From Ktedonobacteria bacterium brp13 (GTDB taxonomy: Bacteria > Chloroflexota > Ktedonobacteria > Ktedonobacterales > Ktedonobacteraceae): 64,000 nt of DNA. The position numbers were made by a program, and so were the translations under genes. Under the pieces are notes generated by a model. The model did not search any database and was not told where the DNA came from. It saw only the letters and a list, made by a program, of their open reading frames with translations. The stretch is taken from positions 558,001 through 622,000 of the forward strand of contig AP024096.1 in the NCBI GenBank assembly GCA_015099395.1, in the 5' to 3' direction. Shown in pieces: positions 47,114-56,522 of this stretch (positions are counted from its first letter, which is position 1; every line of letters begins with the position of its first letter).

Positions 47114-48400
47114 TTATTCAGCAGGTTGCACGACAACAGAGGATTCTGCTTGCTCGGTTTTTTTAGGCAGGTATCGTTCTGCATGTCCGATTGGGCTGAG
47201 CGAAAAACCGAGCGGAATAAGGAAGGTCAGGATGCCGATAATCGTATACACCAGGCCTACATTCCCTGTCGCAGTGATCAGCCAGCCACCCAGTAGCGAT
47301 CCTATGGGGATGACGGACCAGGCCAATACGGCGGCAATCGACATGACACGTCCAAGCATATGGTTGGGTACGATTGCCTGACGTAAACTACCGGTATTTA
47401 TATTGAAAAGTATACCACAACCGGATGAGATAGCAACACAGAGTAGAGCCAACCAGTACCAGTGTGTAAGCGAACTAATAAGTATAAAGATACCGTCCAG
47501 CATCAGTGCACTCAGGGCGACTCTACTGAAACTCCAGCGTTTCCTGAGAACGCCTGCCAGCAAGGAGAGCACAACGATGCCAATACTACTGAATGTATAG
47601 AACAGGCTGGCCTGAAAGTCCGTGGCGTGAAAGCGATCCTTGGCAAAGAGAATCAGTTGAGTCATCGCAGTTGTGGCTACAAAGTTGACCAGCGCCATCA
47701 TGAGCGAGATGTTGCGCAAGACAGGATGCCCCAGGACATAGCGTAACCCTTCGACAACGTCGGCCAGAATACGCTTGCGCTCACGTGTTTCATCCGCGGC
47801 ACCATTGAAGCTGATCGTGACCAGTGCCAGACTGATGGCGGATAGTATAAATGAAAGAGCATCCAGTAACATCATTGCTGAGAGCGGCAACCTGATCACT
47901 AACACACCGGCCAGCGCTGGCCCCAGGATAGCTGCCGCTGAGTAACTGGCCTGGATACGTCCATTCGCCGTGACCAGATCGTCCTGACCAACCAGATTCG
48001 GGATGGCGGCAAATTCACCCGACTCAAAACAGATGTTCAGCGTCGCATTGATAAAACCAACACCATAGATCCACCAGACAGAGAGCCAACCAAGCATAGC
48101 AGCCAGGGGGATGGTCGCAATTACCAGGGCACGCAAAATATCTACAGAGATCATCAGCCGTTTACGATTGACACGATCCATGACAGCTCCCAACAACAGA
48201 CCAAAGAGGAGATAGGGGAGCATATTCGCGGCCATTGAGATACCCAGATTGAGTGCGGATCCGGTCAGCTTATACACCAACAACGGCAAGGCGAAAAGAG
48301 TAATCGAACTACCAAGATTGGAGATCGTCTGACCAAACCAGTACTTCCAATAGTTACTGCTCAGTCTCCGATCTCCATGCTGTCCTTGCTGTATAGCCAT
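47114..48400 (-). CDS. MFS efflux transporter (MFS_3/MefA type)
   Basis: 428 residues, AGGAGG eleven bases before ATG 48400. It is a twelve-helix inner-membrane proton antiporter. The opening NYWKYWFGQTISNLGSSITL and LPLLVYKLTGSALNLGI, and the loop-2 motif GAVMDRVNRKRLM, are typical of the macrolide/siderophore exporter group. The second-half counterpart LLAGVLRKRWSFSRVA is also seen. The C-terminal tail is short (TEQAESSVVVQPAE). It lies 55 bases after a winged-helix regulator on the same strand, so it is probably an inducible drug or metabolite exporter controlled by that regulator. The substrate is unknown. Confidence 0.88.
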   Translation of the reverse strand: MAIQQGQHGDRRLSSNYWKYWFGQTISNLGSSITLFALPLLVYKLTGSALNLGISMAANMLPYLLFGLLLGAVMDRVNRKRLMISVDILRALVIATIPLAAMLGWLSVWWIYGVGFINATLNICFESGEFAAIPNLVGQDDLVTANGRIQASYSAAAILGPALAGVLVIRLPLSAMMLLDALSFILSAISLALVTISFNGAADETRERKRILADVVEGLRYVLGHPVLRNISLMMALVNFVATTAMTQLILFAKDRFHATDFQASLFYTFSSIGIVVLSLLAGVLRKRWSFSRVALSALMLDGIFILISSLTHWYWLALLCVAISSGCGILFNINTGSLRQAIVPNHMLGRVMSIAAVLAWSVIPIGSLLGGWLITATGNVGLVYTIIGILTFLIPLGFSLSPIGHAERYLPKKTEQAESSVVVQPAE

Positions 48401-48455
48401 ATTATTACTATCCTCCTATGTAGATAGCTCTATGGGGTTTCAATTATCGCTGGCT

Positions 48456-49172
48456 CTATGGAGTTTCACTATGTGCGCTATCATCATCAACTGCATCCTC
48501 AGATGCAGGCGTTGCCGACGATACATGGGAACTTTGTAGATAAGAAGGAGAGAGAAAAAGTGCATTACAGAAACCATAGACCTCGCCGTTAGGATCTGGT
48601 GGCTCGGTCGCGAATTCGTACGTGAGTGCATAGAGGCGCTTTGAATATTCTTCAGCACGCTCTTTAGAGAGCCGCGCATGCGGGAAGCCGATGTTACACA
48701 CATCTTTGGAGATGTCGGCAATAGTACCATGCTCAGTTAAGGTATCTGCCAGTTCATCACGTGCACTGATAAAATAGCTGAGCTCCCTTTCAGCCGCAGG
48801 TCCAACCTCCGGCGGAAAATCAAAGATAAAGAGGAGCGCGGTACGTGTATAATACTTCGCAACGATACCGTGAATCAGGCGGCGTGCACAGATCTGGGCC
48901 AGGCCAGCCGCCTCCAATACCTGGAGATGGTGACCTATCGTGCTGGCAGGGATCTTCAACCGCTCACCAAGCTGCTTGGCAGTTGAAGGCTCATGCTTGA
49001 TGATCTGCAATATCAGGGAACGCGTGGCATCTCCGATGGCTTTAAATTGCTGCGCGCTACTGACACGTAACATCGGAGGTAACTCTGGCAAGGAGACAGG
49101 GACACTATCAGGCAAGATCGGCACTCTATCAACTTCTGCCGACCTCTGCTCTGCATGCTCTTCTTCTGACAT
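48456..49172 (-). CDS. ArsR-like winged-helix transcriptional regulator
   Basis: 238 residues; AGGAG eight bases before ATG 49172. The DNA-binding domain (residues about 38-100) reads SSAQQFKAIGDATRSLILQI, then TAKQLGERLKIPASTIGHHL and QVLEAAGLAQI, a typical ArsR-type helix-turn-helix. The C-terminal half (LLFIFDFPPEVGPAAERELS to a Ser/Asp tail) is like the ligand domains of ArsR proteins that control MFS transporters. The absence of the CxC metal motif argues for an organic ligand. It is probably co-transcribed with the MFS gene behind it, and two operator-like repeats lie just upstream. Confidence 0.85.
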   Translation of the reverse strand: MSEEEHAEQRSAEVDRVPILPDSVPVSLPELPPMLRVSSAQQFKAIGDATRSLILQIIKHEPSTAKQLGERLKIPASTIGHHLQVLEAAGLAQICARRLIHGIVAKYYTRTALLFIFDFPPEVGPAAERELSYFISARDELADTLTEHGTIADISKDVCNIGFPHARLSKERAEEYSKRLYALTYEFATEPPDPNGEVYGFCNALFLSPSYLQSSHVSSATPASEDAVDDDSAHSETP

Positions 49173-49203
49173 ACACGGTACTCCTGTTATTCGATAATTC
49201 GCT

Positions 49204-49341
49204 ATCGTGCGACAAAAACAGTACGTGGGATAATATTAACCTGTTCTACACATAAAGTCAAGTGCATAGTGAGATACGTTCCATTTCAATCATCCCATAA
49301 ATTATTATCGTACGATTAAAACAGTACGTATGACAATAATA
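49204..49341. promoter_or_regulatory. Paired 35-bp operator-like direct repeats upstream of the ArsR/MFS unit
   Basis: ATCGTGCGACAAAAACAGTA at 49204 and ATCGTACGATTAAAACAGTA at 49307 are near-identical, and both continue into CGT-G-ATAAT-like words. They are 103 bases apart, about ten helical turns, in the same orientation. The second contains the palindrome ATCGTACGAT. They are likely binding sites of the adjacent regulator. The rest of 49173-49597 has no gene. Confidence 0.6.
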
Positions 49342-49597
49342 GTGTGTTCTCTCTATAAAGATAATCTATGAGTAAAGTGCAAACTGATAAATCTTGCTGT
49401 GAGATCCACCCTATTTACTAACGTAGTATTTAATAGATACTATCGATGATCTTAATGGTTGGCCGTTACATACATGGTAGTAACTATCTCTATACATCAG
49501 TATAGAGGCAATCGACACTTTTTGATGAGTAGCTATCTACTATTTGGTACTCTCGCTCATCTTTTCTAATCTCCTCGTACTTCTTAAGGAGGATGAA

Positions 49598-51310
49598 ATG
49601 CCCAGGAAATCCCGACGCATAATTGTATCAACACTGTCCTTACTGTGTATCCTGGCCGTTATGCTCGCAGCTTGCGGACCTACCGGAACAGGTTCAACGT
49701 CAAACGGCACGCCAACGAGCACCGGCAAACCAGTGCAAGGTGGCACGTGGGTTGATGCCATCTATGAAGATCCCAACTCTCTGATCCCGAACGGTTCAGT
49801 TGAAACCTTCGCTTATCTTGTAGATCAAGCTATCTGGGCCCCACTCTTCACTGGTACACCTTCAGGTGCAATCACACCTGGGCTCGCCTCCGAAGTTCCG
49901 ACACTGCAAAATGGCGATATCTCGACTGATCAAAAATCGATCACCATCAAATTACGTCCTAATCTGAAATGGTCCGATGGGCAGCCGCTAACTGCCAAAG
50001 ATATTGACTTTACCTGGAAGCTCTGGGTTAATCCGGCTTTTGGTGCGCAGAACTCGGTCGGTTATCCACTGATCAAATCAACAGATATTACACATAATAA
50101 TCAGTGGATTACCTTCCACCTGGCATCCCCATTCGAGCCTTTCCTGGCACAATGGACTGATGGCTTGCTAGCTCCTATGCCTGAGCATATCTTCGGGAGC
50201 ATGAAACCAGGCGACATTCTGAAGTCGAAACTGAACCTGGATCCTACGGTGAGCAGCGGACCTTTCACGATGTCAGAGAGCAAACCAGGTACATCGTATA
50301 CGGTTGTCCGCAACCCGAACTACTACCAGGCGGCACAGGGTCTGCCTCATCTAGATAAGATCGTCTTCAGTTATGTTAGTGACCAGGATACCATCCTCAA
50401 AGATGTTCAGGCTGGTAGTGTCAACTCCTCCTGGTTCCTTGATGTGACAAAGACATCCAGCTACAAAGCTCTGAGCAATTACTCGGTGGTGACAGCCCCT
50501 TCGGCTGCCAACTTCGAAGCCCTCTCCTTCAACTTGCATAATCCCGTTTTGCAAGATGTCAACATCCGCAAAGCGATCGCGATGGCCATTGATCATCAGA
50601 CACTGATTACAACCGCTCGTCATGGTGAGGCAACTGCGCTCTGTACTGATCATCCGAGTGCCTTTAATCCTGGCTATCAGGCTAACGCACCCTGCCCAGC
50701 CTACGATCCCGCTGGCGCTAAAAAGCTACTGGAGCAGGATGGTTACAAGCTCGATGCGAATGGCATCTACGCCAAAAATGGTAAAGAGCTGAGCTTTAAC
50801 TATTCAACCACCTCGAACAATCCATGGCGTGCAGAGGACGAGGTTATCCTGCAACAGGACTTTAAGGCTATCGGTATTCAGATCAAGATTTCGAACTATC
50901 CTGGCAGTACCTTCTTTGGTACGTTCTTGCCACAGGGCAAATCTAATTACGATCTGGGCGAGTTCGAAAATTCTTTCACCTATGATGCAGATGACGCCAC
51001 ATTGGGAGCTTGCAGTCAGATCCCGACAGCCGCCAATAACTACTCTGGTCAGAACTTCTCGTTCTACTGCAACAGACAATTGGATCAACTGTACACGCAG
51101 GAGCAAGGTTCCTTCGATGCAGCTACACGTCAGCAAGCGTTCAATCAGATCCATCAGATCTATCTGACACAGTTCCCGTTCGTTTTTCTGTACGCGCCAG
51201 TTGATATCGCAGTCGTTAAGAGCACAGGCCATAACTACAATATCGGTTCTGAGGGCTCTTCAGAGACTGTCAATGTCATGAACTGGTGGTGCACGGCCGG
51301 CAAGTGTTAA
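49598..51310 (+). CDS. Peptide/nickel ABC transporter substrate-binding lipoprotein (SBP_bac_5)
   Basis: 570 residues from ATG 49598 with AAGGAGG six bases upstream. Lipoprotein signal RRIIVSTLSLLCILAVMLAA with lipobox LAAC (Cys about residue 27), then a Gly/Thr/Ser linker. The body is the family-5 binding fold: GGTWVDAIYEDPNSLIPNGS, ITIKLRPNLKWSDGQPLTAK and KDIDFTWKLW, FTMSESKPGTSYTVVRNPNY, and DVNIRKAIAMAIDHQTLI near the hinge. It captures oligopeptides or related solutes outside the cell and hands them to the permeases encoded 218 bases downstream. A stable hairpin in that gap may keep this gene at higher expression. Confidence 0.94.
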   Translation: MPRKSRRIIVSTLSLLCILAVMLAACGPTGTGSTSNGTPTSTGKPVQGGTWVDAIYEDPNSLIPNGSVETFAYLVDQAIWAPLFTGTPSGAITPGLASEVPTLQNGDISTDQKSITIKLRPNLKWSDGQPLTAKDIDFTWKLWVNPAFGAQNSVGYPLIKSTDITHNNQWITFHLASPFEPFLAQWTDGLLAPMPEHIFGSMKPGDILKSKLNLDPTVSSGPFTMSESKPGTSYTVVRNPNYYQAAQGLPHLDKIVFSYVSDQDTILKDVQAGSVNSSWFLDVTKTSSYKALSNYSVVTAPSAANFEALSFNLHNPVLQDVNIRKAIAMAIDHQTLITTARHGEATALCTDHPSAFNPGYQANAPCPAYDPAGAKKLLEQDGYKLDANGIYAKNGKELSFNYSTTSNNPWRAEDEVILQQDFKAIGIQIKISNYPGSTFFGTFLPQGKSNYDLGEFENSFTYDADDATLGACSQIPTAANNYSGQNFSFYCNRQLDQLYTQEQGSFDAATRQQAFNQIHQIYLTQFPFVFLYAPVDIAVVKSTGHNYNIGSEGSSETVNVMNWWCTAGKC

Positions 51311-51390
51311 CAGGTAAAGCGCAAACATCACTGTCAATGAATAGCGTACTGCCTGTATAGGCTGGTTCGCTTATCCCACAGTATGTTGTA

Positions 51391-51429
51391 AAGCCTCTGG
51401 AGGAGTACCCCAAACTCCCCCAGAGGCTT
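51391..51429 (+). terminator. Stem-loop between binding-protein and permease genes
   Basis: AAGCCTCTGGAGGAGT (51391-51406) and ACTCCCCCAGAGGCTT (51414-51429) pair with one mismatch. There is no good T-run after it. Such hairpins in ABC operons stabilise the upstream mRNA and reduce read-through. Confidence 0.65.
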
Positions 51430-51528
51430 GCTTCTCTAAAAGAGCCTGCTATACTATACTCTAGCTGTTCCGTCCCCCCACTTACCTACCATTGATTAAC
51501 TGTATGTTTTACACAGGGAGGACCGCTG

Positions 51529-52491
51529 ATGGGAAGATATATCATCAGACGAGTAATACAAGCCATCCCGTTGCTGTTCCTGGTCTCGATCGCGATGTTC
51601 GGATTGATTCATCTGATGCCTGGTGGACCGGTCGGGGTTTTCCTCAATCCACATCTGAGCGCGGAAGGGCGAGCTGCAATTAATGCACGCTTTGGCTTAA
51701 ACCAGCCGCTGCCGGTACAGTACGTAAAATGGCTGTTGAATGCATTCCAGGGAGACTTCGGTTTCTCATTCGTTACCAACCAATCGGTTACCGAGGTGTT
51801 AGGTGAACACTTTCCACCTACCCTTGAGCTCTTCTCGAGTGCCCTGCTCCTGGCGTTGATCGTTGCTGTCTTTTTAGGCACCATCTCAGGAGTTCGTCAG
51901 GGCAGCGCTTTAGACTACTCGGTCACGACGCTCTCGTATTTCGGTATCTCAATGCCAATCTTCTTTCTTGGGCTGCTGGCACAAGAATTCTTTGGCATCT
52001 GGCTGCGTGCGCTCCCGATCTCCGGGCAAAGCACACCTGGTATCGTCTTTGATCCATTCAATGCGGCCTGGGATCAGTTTAATCATCTGATTCTACCAAC
52101 GCTTATCCTCTCTATCACATTCATTGCTGGCTGGAGCCGCTATATGCGTTCCAGTATGATAGAAGTCAGGAAACAAGACTACATTCGTACAGCACGCGCC
52201 AAGGGTGCAAGCACCTCTTCGGTGCTTATTCACCATGCCCTACGCAATGCGCTCATTCCGCTGATTACCGTTGTCGCTATCGACTTCGGCAGTATCGCGG
52301 GTGGTGCCGCGATCACTGAAACAGTCTTCGCGTGGCCTGGTATGGGGCAACTCTTCATTGCCTCATTGGAGGCCAGGGATTATCCTGTCTTGCTCTCGAT
52401 GCTCATCCTGGGTGCTGTCTTCGTCATTATTGCGAATTTGCTCGCCGATATTCTGTACGCCGTCATAGATCCGCGTATTCGCTACTCATAA
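51529..52491 (+). CDS. Peptide ABC transporter permease (DppB/OppB family)
   Basis: 320 residues; GGGAGGA seven bases before ATG 51529. Six-helix inner-membrane permease starting GRYIIRRVIQAIPLLFLVSI, with the typical first periplasmic loop (PGGPVGVFLNPHL to FGLNQPLPVQYVKWL). The EAA loop that docks the ATPases is YIRTARAKGASTSSVLIHHA followed by LRNALIPLI. It forms a heterodimer with the next gene's product. Only 12 bases separate them, in a four-gene block with the ATPases. Confidence 0.94.
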   Translation: MGRYIIRRVIQAIPLLFLVSIAMFGLIHLMPGGPVGVFLNPHLSAEGRAAINARFGLNQPLPVQYVKWLLNAFQGDFGFSFVTNQSVTEVLGEHFPPTLELFSSALLLALIVAVFLGTISGVRQGSALDYSVTTLSYFGISMPIFFLGLLAQEFFGIWLRALPISGQSTPGIVFDPFNAAWDQFNHLILPTLILSITFIAGWSRYMRSSMIEVRKQDYIRTARAKGASTSSVLIHHALRNALIPLITVVAIDFGSIAGGAAITETVFAWPGMGQLFIASLEARDYPVLLSMLILGAVFVIIANLLADILYAVIDPRIRYS

Positions 52492-52503
52492 AGGAGATGT
52501 TGT

Positions 52504-53448
52504 ATGGATTCATCGGAGCAATTAAACACGACAATTTTTGATGATGAAGAACCGATTATTGAGCTTACGCCCGCTCTAGTCCAGAAACGTCGTAGCCAGG
52601 GACGCATCATCTTCGATCGCTTCCTCTCGAATCGCACTGCTATGGTTGGCGCTATCTTCTTGATCCTGATGATTTTGATATGCTTTCTTGGTCCAACCAT
52701 TACAGGCCACAACAATCCCGATTTCCTGCATCTGGCCGATGGTGGTGGCACCTTCTCTCCTCCTTCCTTAAGATTCCCACTGGGAACCGACGATGTTGGA
52801 CGTGACCAATTCGCACGCGCGATGGATGGCGGTCAGGTCTCGTTGATCATTGGGCTCGGTTCGATGGCCATCTCGATCGTGCTAGGCGTAGCTATCGGTG
52901 CACTCGCTGGCTACTTTGGTGGCATCATCGATAATATTCTCATGCGCCTGACCGACGTTGTCCTCTCTGTGCCGCTCTACCTGCTCCTCTTCGTCTTATC
53001 AACGGCCCTCACCGATCACTCGCCCAGAAGCGTGATTCTACTGATCTCCATCTTTGGCTGGACGACGATGGCGCGCCTGGTGCGTAGTGAGTTCATCGCG
53101 CAGAAGGAGCGTGAATATGTGATGGCGGCACGCACGATCGGTGCAAAGAATTTTCGCTTGATGTTCAGGCACATCTTACCGAATGCGGCTGGCCCTATCA
53201 TTGTAAATGCAACCTTACTGATCGGTAACAATATCATCCTGGAATCTGTGCTCAGTTTCTTTGGCTTTGGTATTCAACCACCATATGCAACCTGGGGTAA
53301 TATGATCGCCTATGGACAGGGATTTATGGATACAGATCCCTTGCTGGTGATTATTCCTGGCTTACTCATTTTCTTGACGGTGCTCAGCTTTAATCTGGTC
53401 GGCGATGGTTTGCGTGATGCGCTTGATCCCTATATGACCGAGCGGTAG
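52504..53448 (+). CDS. Peptide ABC transporter permease (DppC/OppC family)
   Basis: 314 residues, start ATG 52504 with AAGGAG nine bases upstream. N-terminal soluble part of about 40 residues, then six membrane helices beginning RTAMVGAIFLILMILICFLG. LGTDDVGRDQFARAMDGGQV is the family marker, and the EAA loop is YVMAARTIGAKNFRLMFRHI followed by LPNAAGPIIV. The length and topology are complete. It is the second permease subunit of the importer; the ATPase gene starts 25 bases later. Confidence 0.94.
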   Translation: MDSSEQLNTTIFDDEEPIIELTPALVQKRRSQGRIIFDRFLSNRTAMVGAIFLILMILICFLGPTITGHNNPDFLHLADGGGTFSPPSLRFPLGTDDVGRDQFARAMDGGQVSLIIGLGSMAISIVLGVAIGALAGYFGGIIDNILMRLTDVVLSVPLYLLLFVLSTALTDHSPRSVILLISIFGWTTMARLVRSEFIAQKEREYVMAARTIGAKNFRLMFRHILPNAAGPIIVNATLLIGNNIILESVLSFFGFGIQPPYATWGNMIAYGQGFMDTDPLLVIIPGLLIFLTVLSFNLVGDGLRDALDPYMTER

Positions 53449-53473
53449 CTTGAACAGTGAAGGAGTATATACG

Positions 53474-54550
53474 TTGAATGAAAATCTTTTAGAAGTTCAA
53501 GATCTCAAGGTCTACTTTAAAGTACGCGCAGGTCATGTACACGCGGTCGATGGCGTTACCTTTGCTGTGAAGCCAGGCGAGAAGGTTGCGATTGTCGGTG
53601 AGAGCGGCTGTGGCAAGAGTGTTACGGCCCTCTCGATTATGCGTCTGGTTGCGCAACCTCCTGGCGTCTATGCCGGCGGCAACATCTTCTTCGAGAATGA
53701 AGATCTCCTGACCCTGTCGGAACGCCGTATGCAGAAGATTCGTGGTGGTCAGATCGGCATCATCTTCCAGGACCCTATGTCCTGCCTCAATCCGACGATG
53801 ACTGTTGGCGACCAGATCGCCGAGGGTCTGCGCATCCATCGTAAGATCGATAAGAAAGAGGCTCGTGCACGTGCAACGACGCTGCTGGAGGAGGTTGGTA
53901 TCCCGGCAGCGAAAGAGCGCTACGATTCCTATCCCCACCAGTTCAGTGGTGGTATGCGGCAACGTGTAATGATCGCGGTCGCGCTGGCCTGTAACCCCAA
54001 GCTGCTGATCGCTGACGAACCGACAACGGCTCTTGATGTGACGGTGCAGGCTCAGATTCTGGAACAGATCAGTAGCATCTGTAAGGAGTTTGGGACCGCG
54101 CTAATCTTGATTACGCACGATCTGGGTGTCGTTGCAGGCCTCTCGGACCGCGTTATTGTGATGTATGCAGGCAAGGTCATCGAAGAGGGAGAGACGAATG
54201 AGATCTTCAGCAATCCGCGCCATCCTTACACGCTCGGTCTGCTAAACTCGGTACCACGTCTGAACGAAGAGCGGCAGTCAGAGCTGAATACGATCGAGGG
54301 TGCACCACCTGATCTGGTCAAACCACCGACCGGTTGTCCTTTTATGGCTCGTTGCTATTTCGCGAAAAAGATCTGTAATGAGATGCCGTCATTTGATCCG
54401 GTCGAGGGTCAGCCGACCCATCGTAAAGCTTGCTGGGTAGATGTCACTGATCCAAACGTACAGGCGTACGCTGAACGCCGCCGACAAGCCCGGCGCGCAG
54501 CACAGGTTGAAGCTATCGACGAAGCCGCCAACGTCCTGCAAGGAGAATAG
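53474..54550 (+). CDS. Peptide ABC transporter ATPase (DppD/OppD family)
   Basis: 358 residues from TTG 53474, chosen for AAGGAG eight bases upstream; TTG 53450 is a weaker alternative. Walker [16 protein letters not shown]-loop [20 protein letters not shown], signature [15 protein letters not shown], Walker [13 protein letters not shown] and H-loop LITHDLGVV are all present. The C-terminal oligopeptide-transporter extension has its four Cys ([15 protein letters not shown] and KACW) that bind an iron-sulfur cluster in characterised homologues. The short spacer to the next ATPase carries its ribosome site. Confidence 0.94.
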   Translation: MNENLLEVQDLKVYFKVRAGHVHAVDGVTFAVKPGEKVAIVGESGCGKSVTALSIMRLVAQPPGVYAGGNIFFENEDLLTLSERRMQKIRGGQIGIIFQDPMSCLNPTMTVGDQIAEGLRIHRKIDKKEARARATTLLEEVGIPAAKERYDSYPHQFSGGMRQRVMIAVALACNPKLLIADEPTTALDVTVQAQILEQISSICKEFGTALILITHDLGVVAGLSDRVIVMYAGKVIEEGETNEIFSNPRHPYTLGLLNSVPRLNEERQSELNTIEGAPPDLVKPPTGCPFMARCYFAKKICNEMPSFDPVEGQPTHRKACWVDVTDPNVQAYAERRRQARRAAQVEAIDEAANVLQGE

Positions 54551-54551
54551 T

Positions 54552-55586
54552 ATGGCCGAAACTGTAAATGCGACACCTACGGCGGTCGCCAAAAATACAT
54601 TGCTTGATGTGCGCAACTTAAAGATGTATTTCCCCCTCACCCAGGGCATCATCTTCCAACATGTGGTTGGTCAGGTACGCGCAGTCGATGGCATCAGCTT
54701 TAGCATTGAGCGCGGCAAGACGCTAGGCCTCGTCGGCGAGAGCGGCTCTGGCAAAACAACCATTGGACGTACGCTCATCCGGCTCTATAAACCAACCGAG
54801 GGCGAGATCCTCTTTCATGATCAGGATCTCTCCAAACTGGGTGGCGAAGACCTGCGCCAGTTACGTCGCCAGATTCAGATGGTCTTTCAAGATCCCTATG
54901 CATCGCTCAACCCACGCTTCACCATTGGCTCACAGATCGCCGAACCGATGGCGATCTACAAGACCGGCAATAGCAAGCAGATCCGCGAACGTACTGAAGA
55001 GCTACTGAGCGTCGTCGGTCTGCGTCCTGAATTCATCGATCGCTATCCGCACGAATTCAGTGGTGGACAGCGACAGCGTATCGTCGTCGCCCGTGCACTC
55101 TCTATCAACCCGGAACTGGTGATCGCCGACGAACCCGTCTCCGCACTCGACGTTTCCATCCGTGCCCAGGTCCTGAATCTACTGCAGCGGCTTCAGAAAC
55201 AATTCAACCTGACCTATCTCTTCGTCTCGCACGACCTGAGCGTTGTACGGCACGTCGCCGACCGCATCGCCGTCATGTACCTGGGCAAGATCGTCGAGAT
55301 AGCCGACCGAGACGAGCTCTACAAAAACCCGCAACATCCCTACACCAGAGCCCTGCTCTCAGCCGTCCCGATCCCCGATCCCAAGATCGAGCGCCAGCGC
55401 AAACGCATCATTCTCTCGGGTGACCTGCCCAGCCCCATCAACATCCCAAAGGGTTGCCGCTTCCACACCCGCTGCCCCATGGCGCAACAAATCTGTCAGG
55501 AGATCGAACCTGCTTTCGAAGCCAAAGTCGGACACGAACACTTCGCCGCCTGCCATTTCTCCGACAAAGTCACCACCAGCATGTAA
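54552..55586 (+). CDS. Peptide ABC transporter ATPase (DppF/OppF family)
   Basis: 344 residues from ATG 54552, one base after the previous stop, with AAGGAG in the end of that gene; translation is probably coupled. Walker [16 protein letters not shown]-loop [20 protein letters not shown], signature [15 protein letters not shown], Walker [14 protein letters not shown]-loop FVSHDLSVV. The C-terminal Cys set ([15 protein letters not shown] and AACHF) matches its partner. With the four genes before it this makes a complete importer. Repeats and a hairpin end the operon. Confidence 0.94.
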   Translation: MAETVNATPTAVAKNTLLDVRNLKMYFPLTQGIIFQHVVGQVRAVDGISFSIERGKTLGLVGESGSGKTTIGRTLIRLYKPTEGEILFHDQDLSKLGGEDLRQLRRQIQMVFQDPYASLNPRFTIGSQIAEPMAIYKTGNSKQIRERTEELLSVVGLRPEFIDRYPHEFSGGQRQRIVVARALSINPELVIADEPVSALDVSIRAQVLNLLQRLQKQFNLTYLFVSHDLSVVRHVADRIAVMYLGKIVEIADRDELYKNPQHPYTRALLSAVPIPDPKIERQRKRIILSGDLPSPINIPKGCRFHTRCPMAQQICQEIEPAFEAKVGHEHFAACHFSDKVTTSM

Positions 55587-55622
55587 AGCATGTAACAGGC
55601 ACGCGAAAAAACAAGAGCCAAT

Positions 55623-55642
55623 CCCTCCTCTCGCGAGGAGGG
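55623..55642 (+). terminator. Operon-end hairpin, related to repeat family 1 arms
   Basis: CCCTCCTC-TCGC-GAGGAGGG is a perfect 8-base stem 37 bases after the ABC operon. It is followed by AAGACGCTTTAGC..TTACCTG, which is the inverted flank found beside the family 1 palindromes, so it may be a decayed arm reused as a terminator. Confidence 0.55.
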
Positions 55643-55731
55643 AAGACGCTTTAGCAACATTACCTGCACAGCTCCCCATACCTCCAGTATAGTTAAAGTT
55701 CACCATCGCCAGTAAAGTCGCTAAAACCCCT

Positions 55732-56056
55732 GCCTCCCTCTTTGAGGACTCTGTTGGCGAATGACACAAAGGATAGAATTGAGCTCAAAGACTTGGAAGA
55801 GACACCACTTGATTTGAGCTCAAGCCTCCGAGTGAACTCCGTTGAATTTCACTCCCAATGTCATTCGCCAACAGAGTCTTTGAGGGGGGATGTCGCCGCA
55901 GCGACAGGGAGGAGTAGATTCTCGAACTACGCTATTAACCTCGATTACATACTATCTTCACTCTTATCTTTATAATCTACAATCGAAGATTACAGGTATT
56001 TTCCAACGTTTTACTCCCTCTTGCCGCTAAGCGCGGCTGTCCTCCCTCGCAGAGGC
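55732..56056 (+). repeat. Palindromic repeat family 1, copy E, split by an insertion
   Basis: Arms begin GCCTCCCTCTTTGAGG and end CTCCCTCGCAGAGGC. The interior (CTCGAACTACGCTATTAACC to TAATCTACAATCGAAGATTA) is very close to copy A at 16707-16896. Bases 55748-55885 are an extra 130-bp element plus its duplicated target, so the original copy was about 187 bp, the size of copy A. Confidence 0.85.
55748..55877. mobile_element. 130-bp MITE-like element nested in copy E, with 8-bp target duplication
   Basis: Perfect 19-base terminal inverted repeats ACTCTGTTGGCGAATGACA (55748-55766) and TGTCATTCGCCAACAGAGT (55859-55877). The 8 bases CTTTGAGG occur directly before (55740-55747) and after (55878-55885). 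Removing the element and one CTTTGAGG restores the arm of copy A exactly. The inside holds no gene, only a TTGAGCTCAA-type inverted word. Confidence 0.88.
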
Positions 56057-56090
56057 TCACCAGTGTAGGTTTTTTGGGGAATAGGCAATG
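56051..56090 (+). repeat. T6-loop foldback family, half copy
   Basis: AGAGGCTCACCAGTGTAGG followed by TTTTTTGG matches the inverse of 56548-56575, but the right half is decayed. Between here and 56196 there is only a small GCCTC/GAGGC foldback. Confidence 0.55.
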
Positions 56091-56195
56091 AAACCGCCTC
56101 TCAGGCCGGTGGAGGCAGGTGGAATGCCATGACGAAAGCACCCCGTCGCCTGTCAATAAAGTTCACTATCGCCTATAAAGATGCTAAAATCCCTT

Positions 56196-56428
56196 GTCCC
56201 TCTCTTTGAGGGGGGAGATAGCTTTAGCTATCGGGGGGAGTAAATCCTCGAATTCCGTTGTAATCTCTCATTAAACGCTCTTTATCACTCTTGCCTTCAT
56301 CGTCTGTTATCCTCGATGACGAAATCCACGTCCGGAAGAAAGAGCTGGCGTAGAATAGTCATCGAGAGCATAAGGCGAGGATGGCTCCCCCCGATAGCTG
56401 CGGCTATCTTCCCTCTCAGAGAGGGGGA
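56196..56428 (-). repeat. Palindromic repeat family 1, copy D (about 230 bp)
   Basis: Arms GTCCCTCTCTTTGAGGGGGG with GATAGCTTTAGCTATC and the inverse CCCGATAGCTGCGGCTATC to GAGGGGGAC. The interior is shared with copy B in opposite orientation (GAATTCCGTTGTAATCTCTC, then GTCATCGAGAGCATAAGGCG). One arm shows paired changes (TTTA to TGCG loop) that keep the inner hairpin. Confidence 0.85.
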
Positions 56429-56522
56429 CAAGTTTTTGGGTATTTTTCAGTCGATAATGGTATATACAGTTAATCTATGTGATATGTGTAGTAATGGATA
56501 GTAATATGTACTTCCTTCTTTG

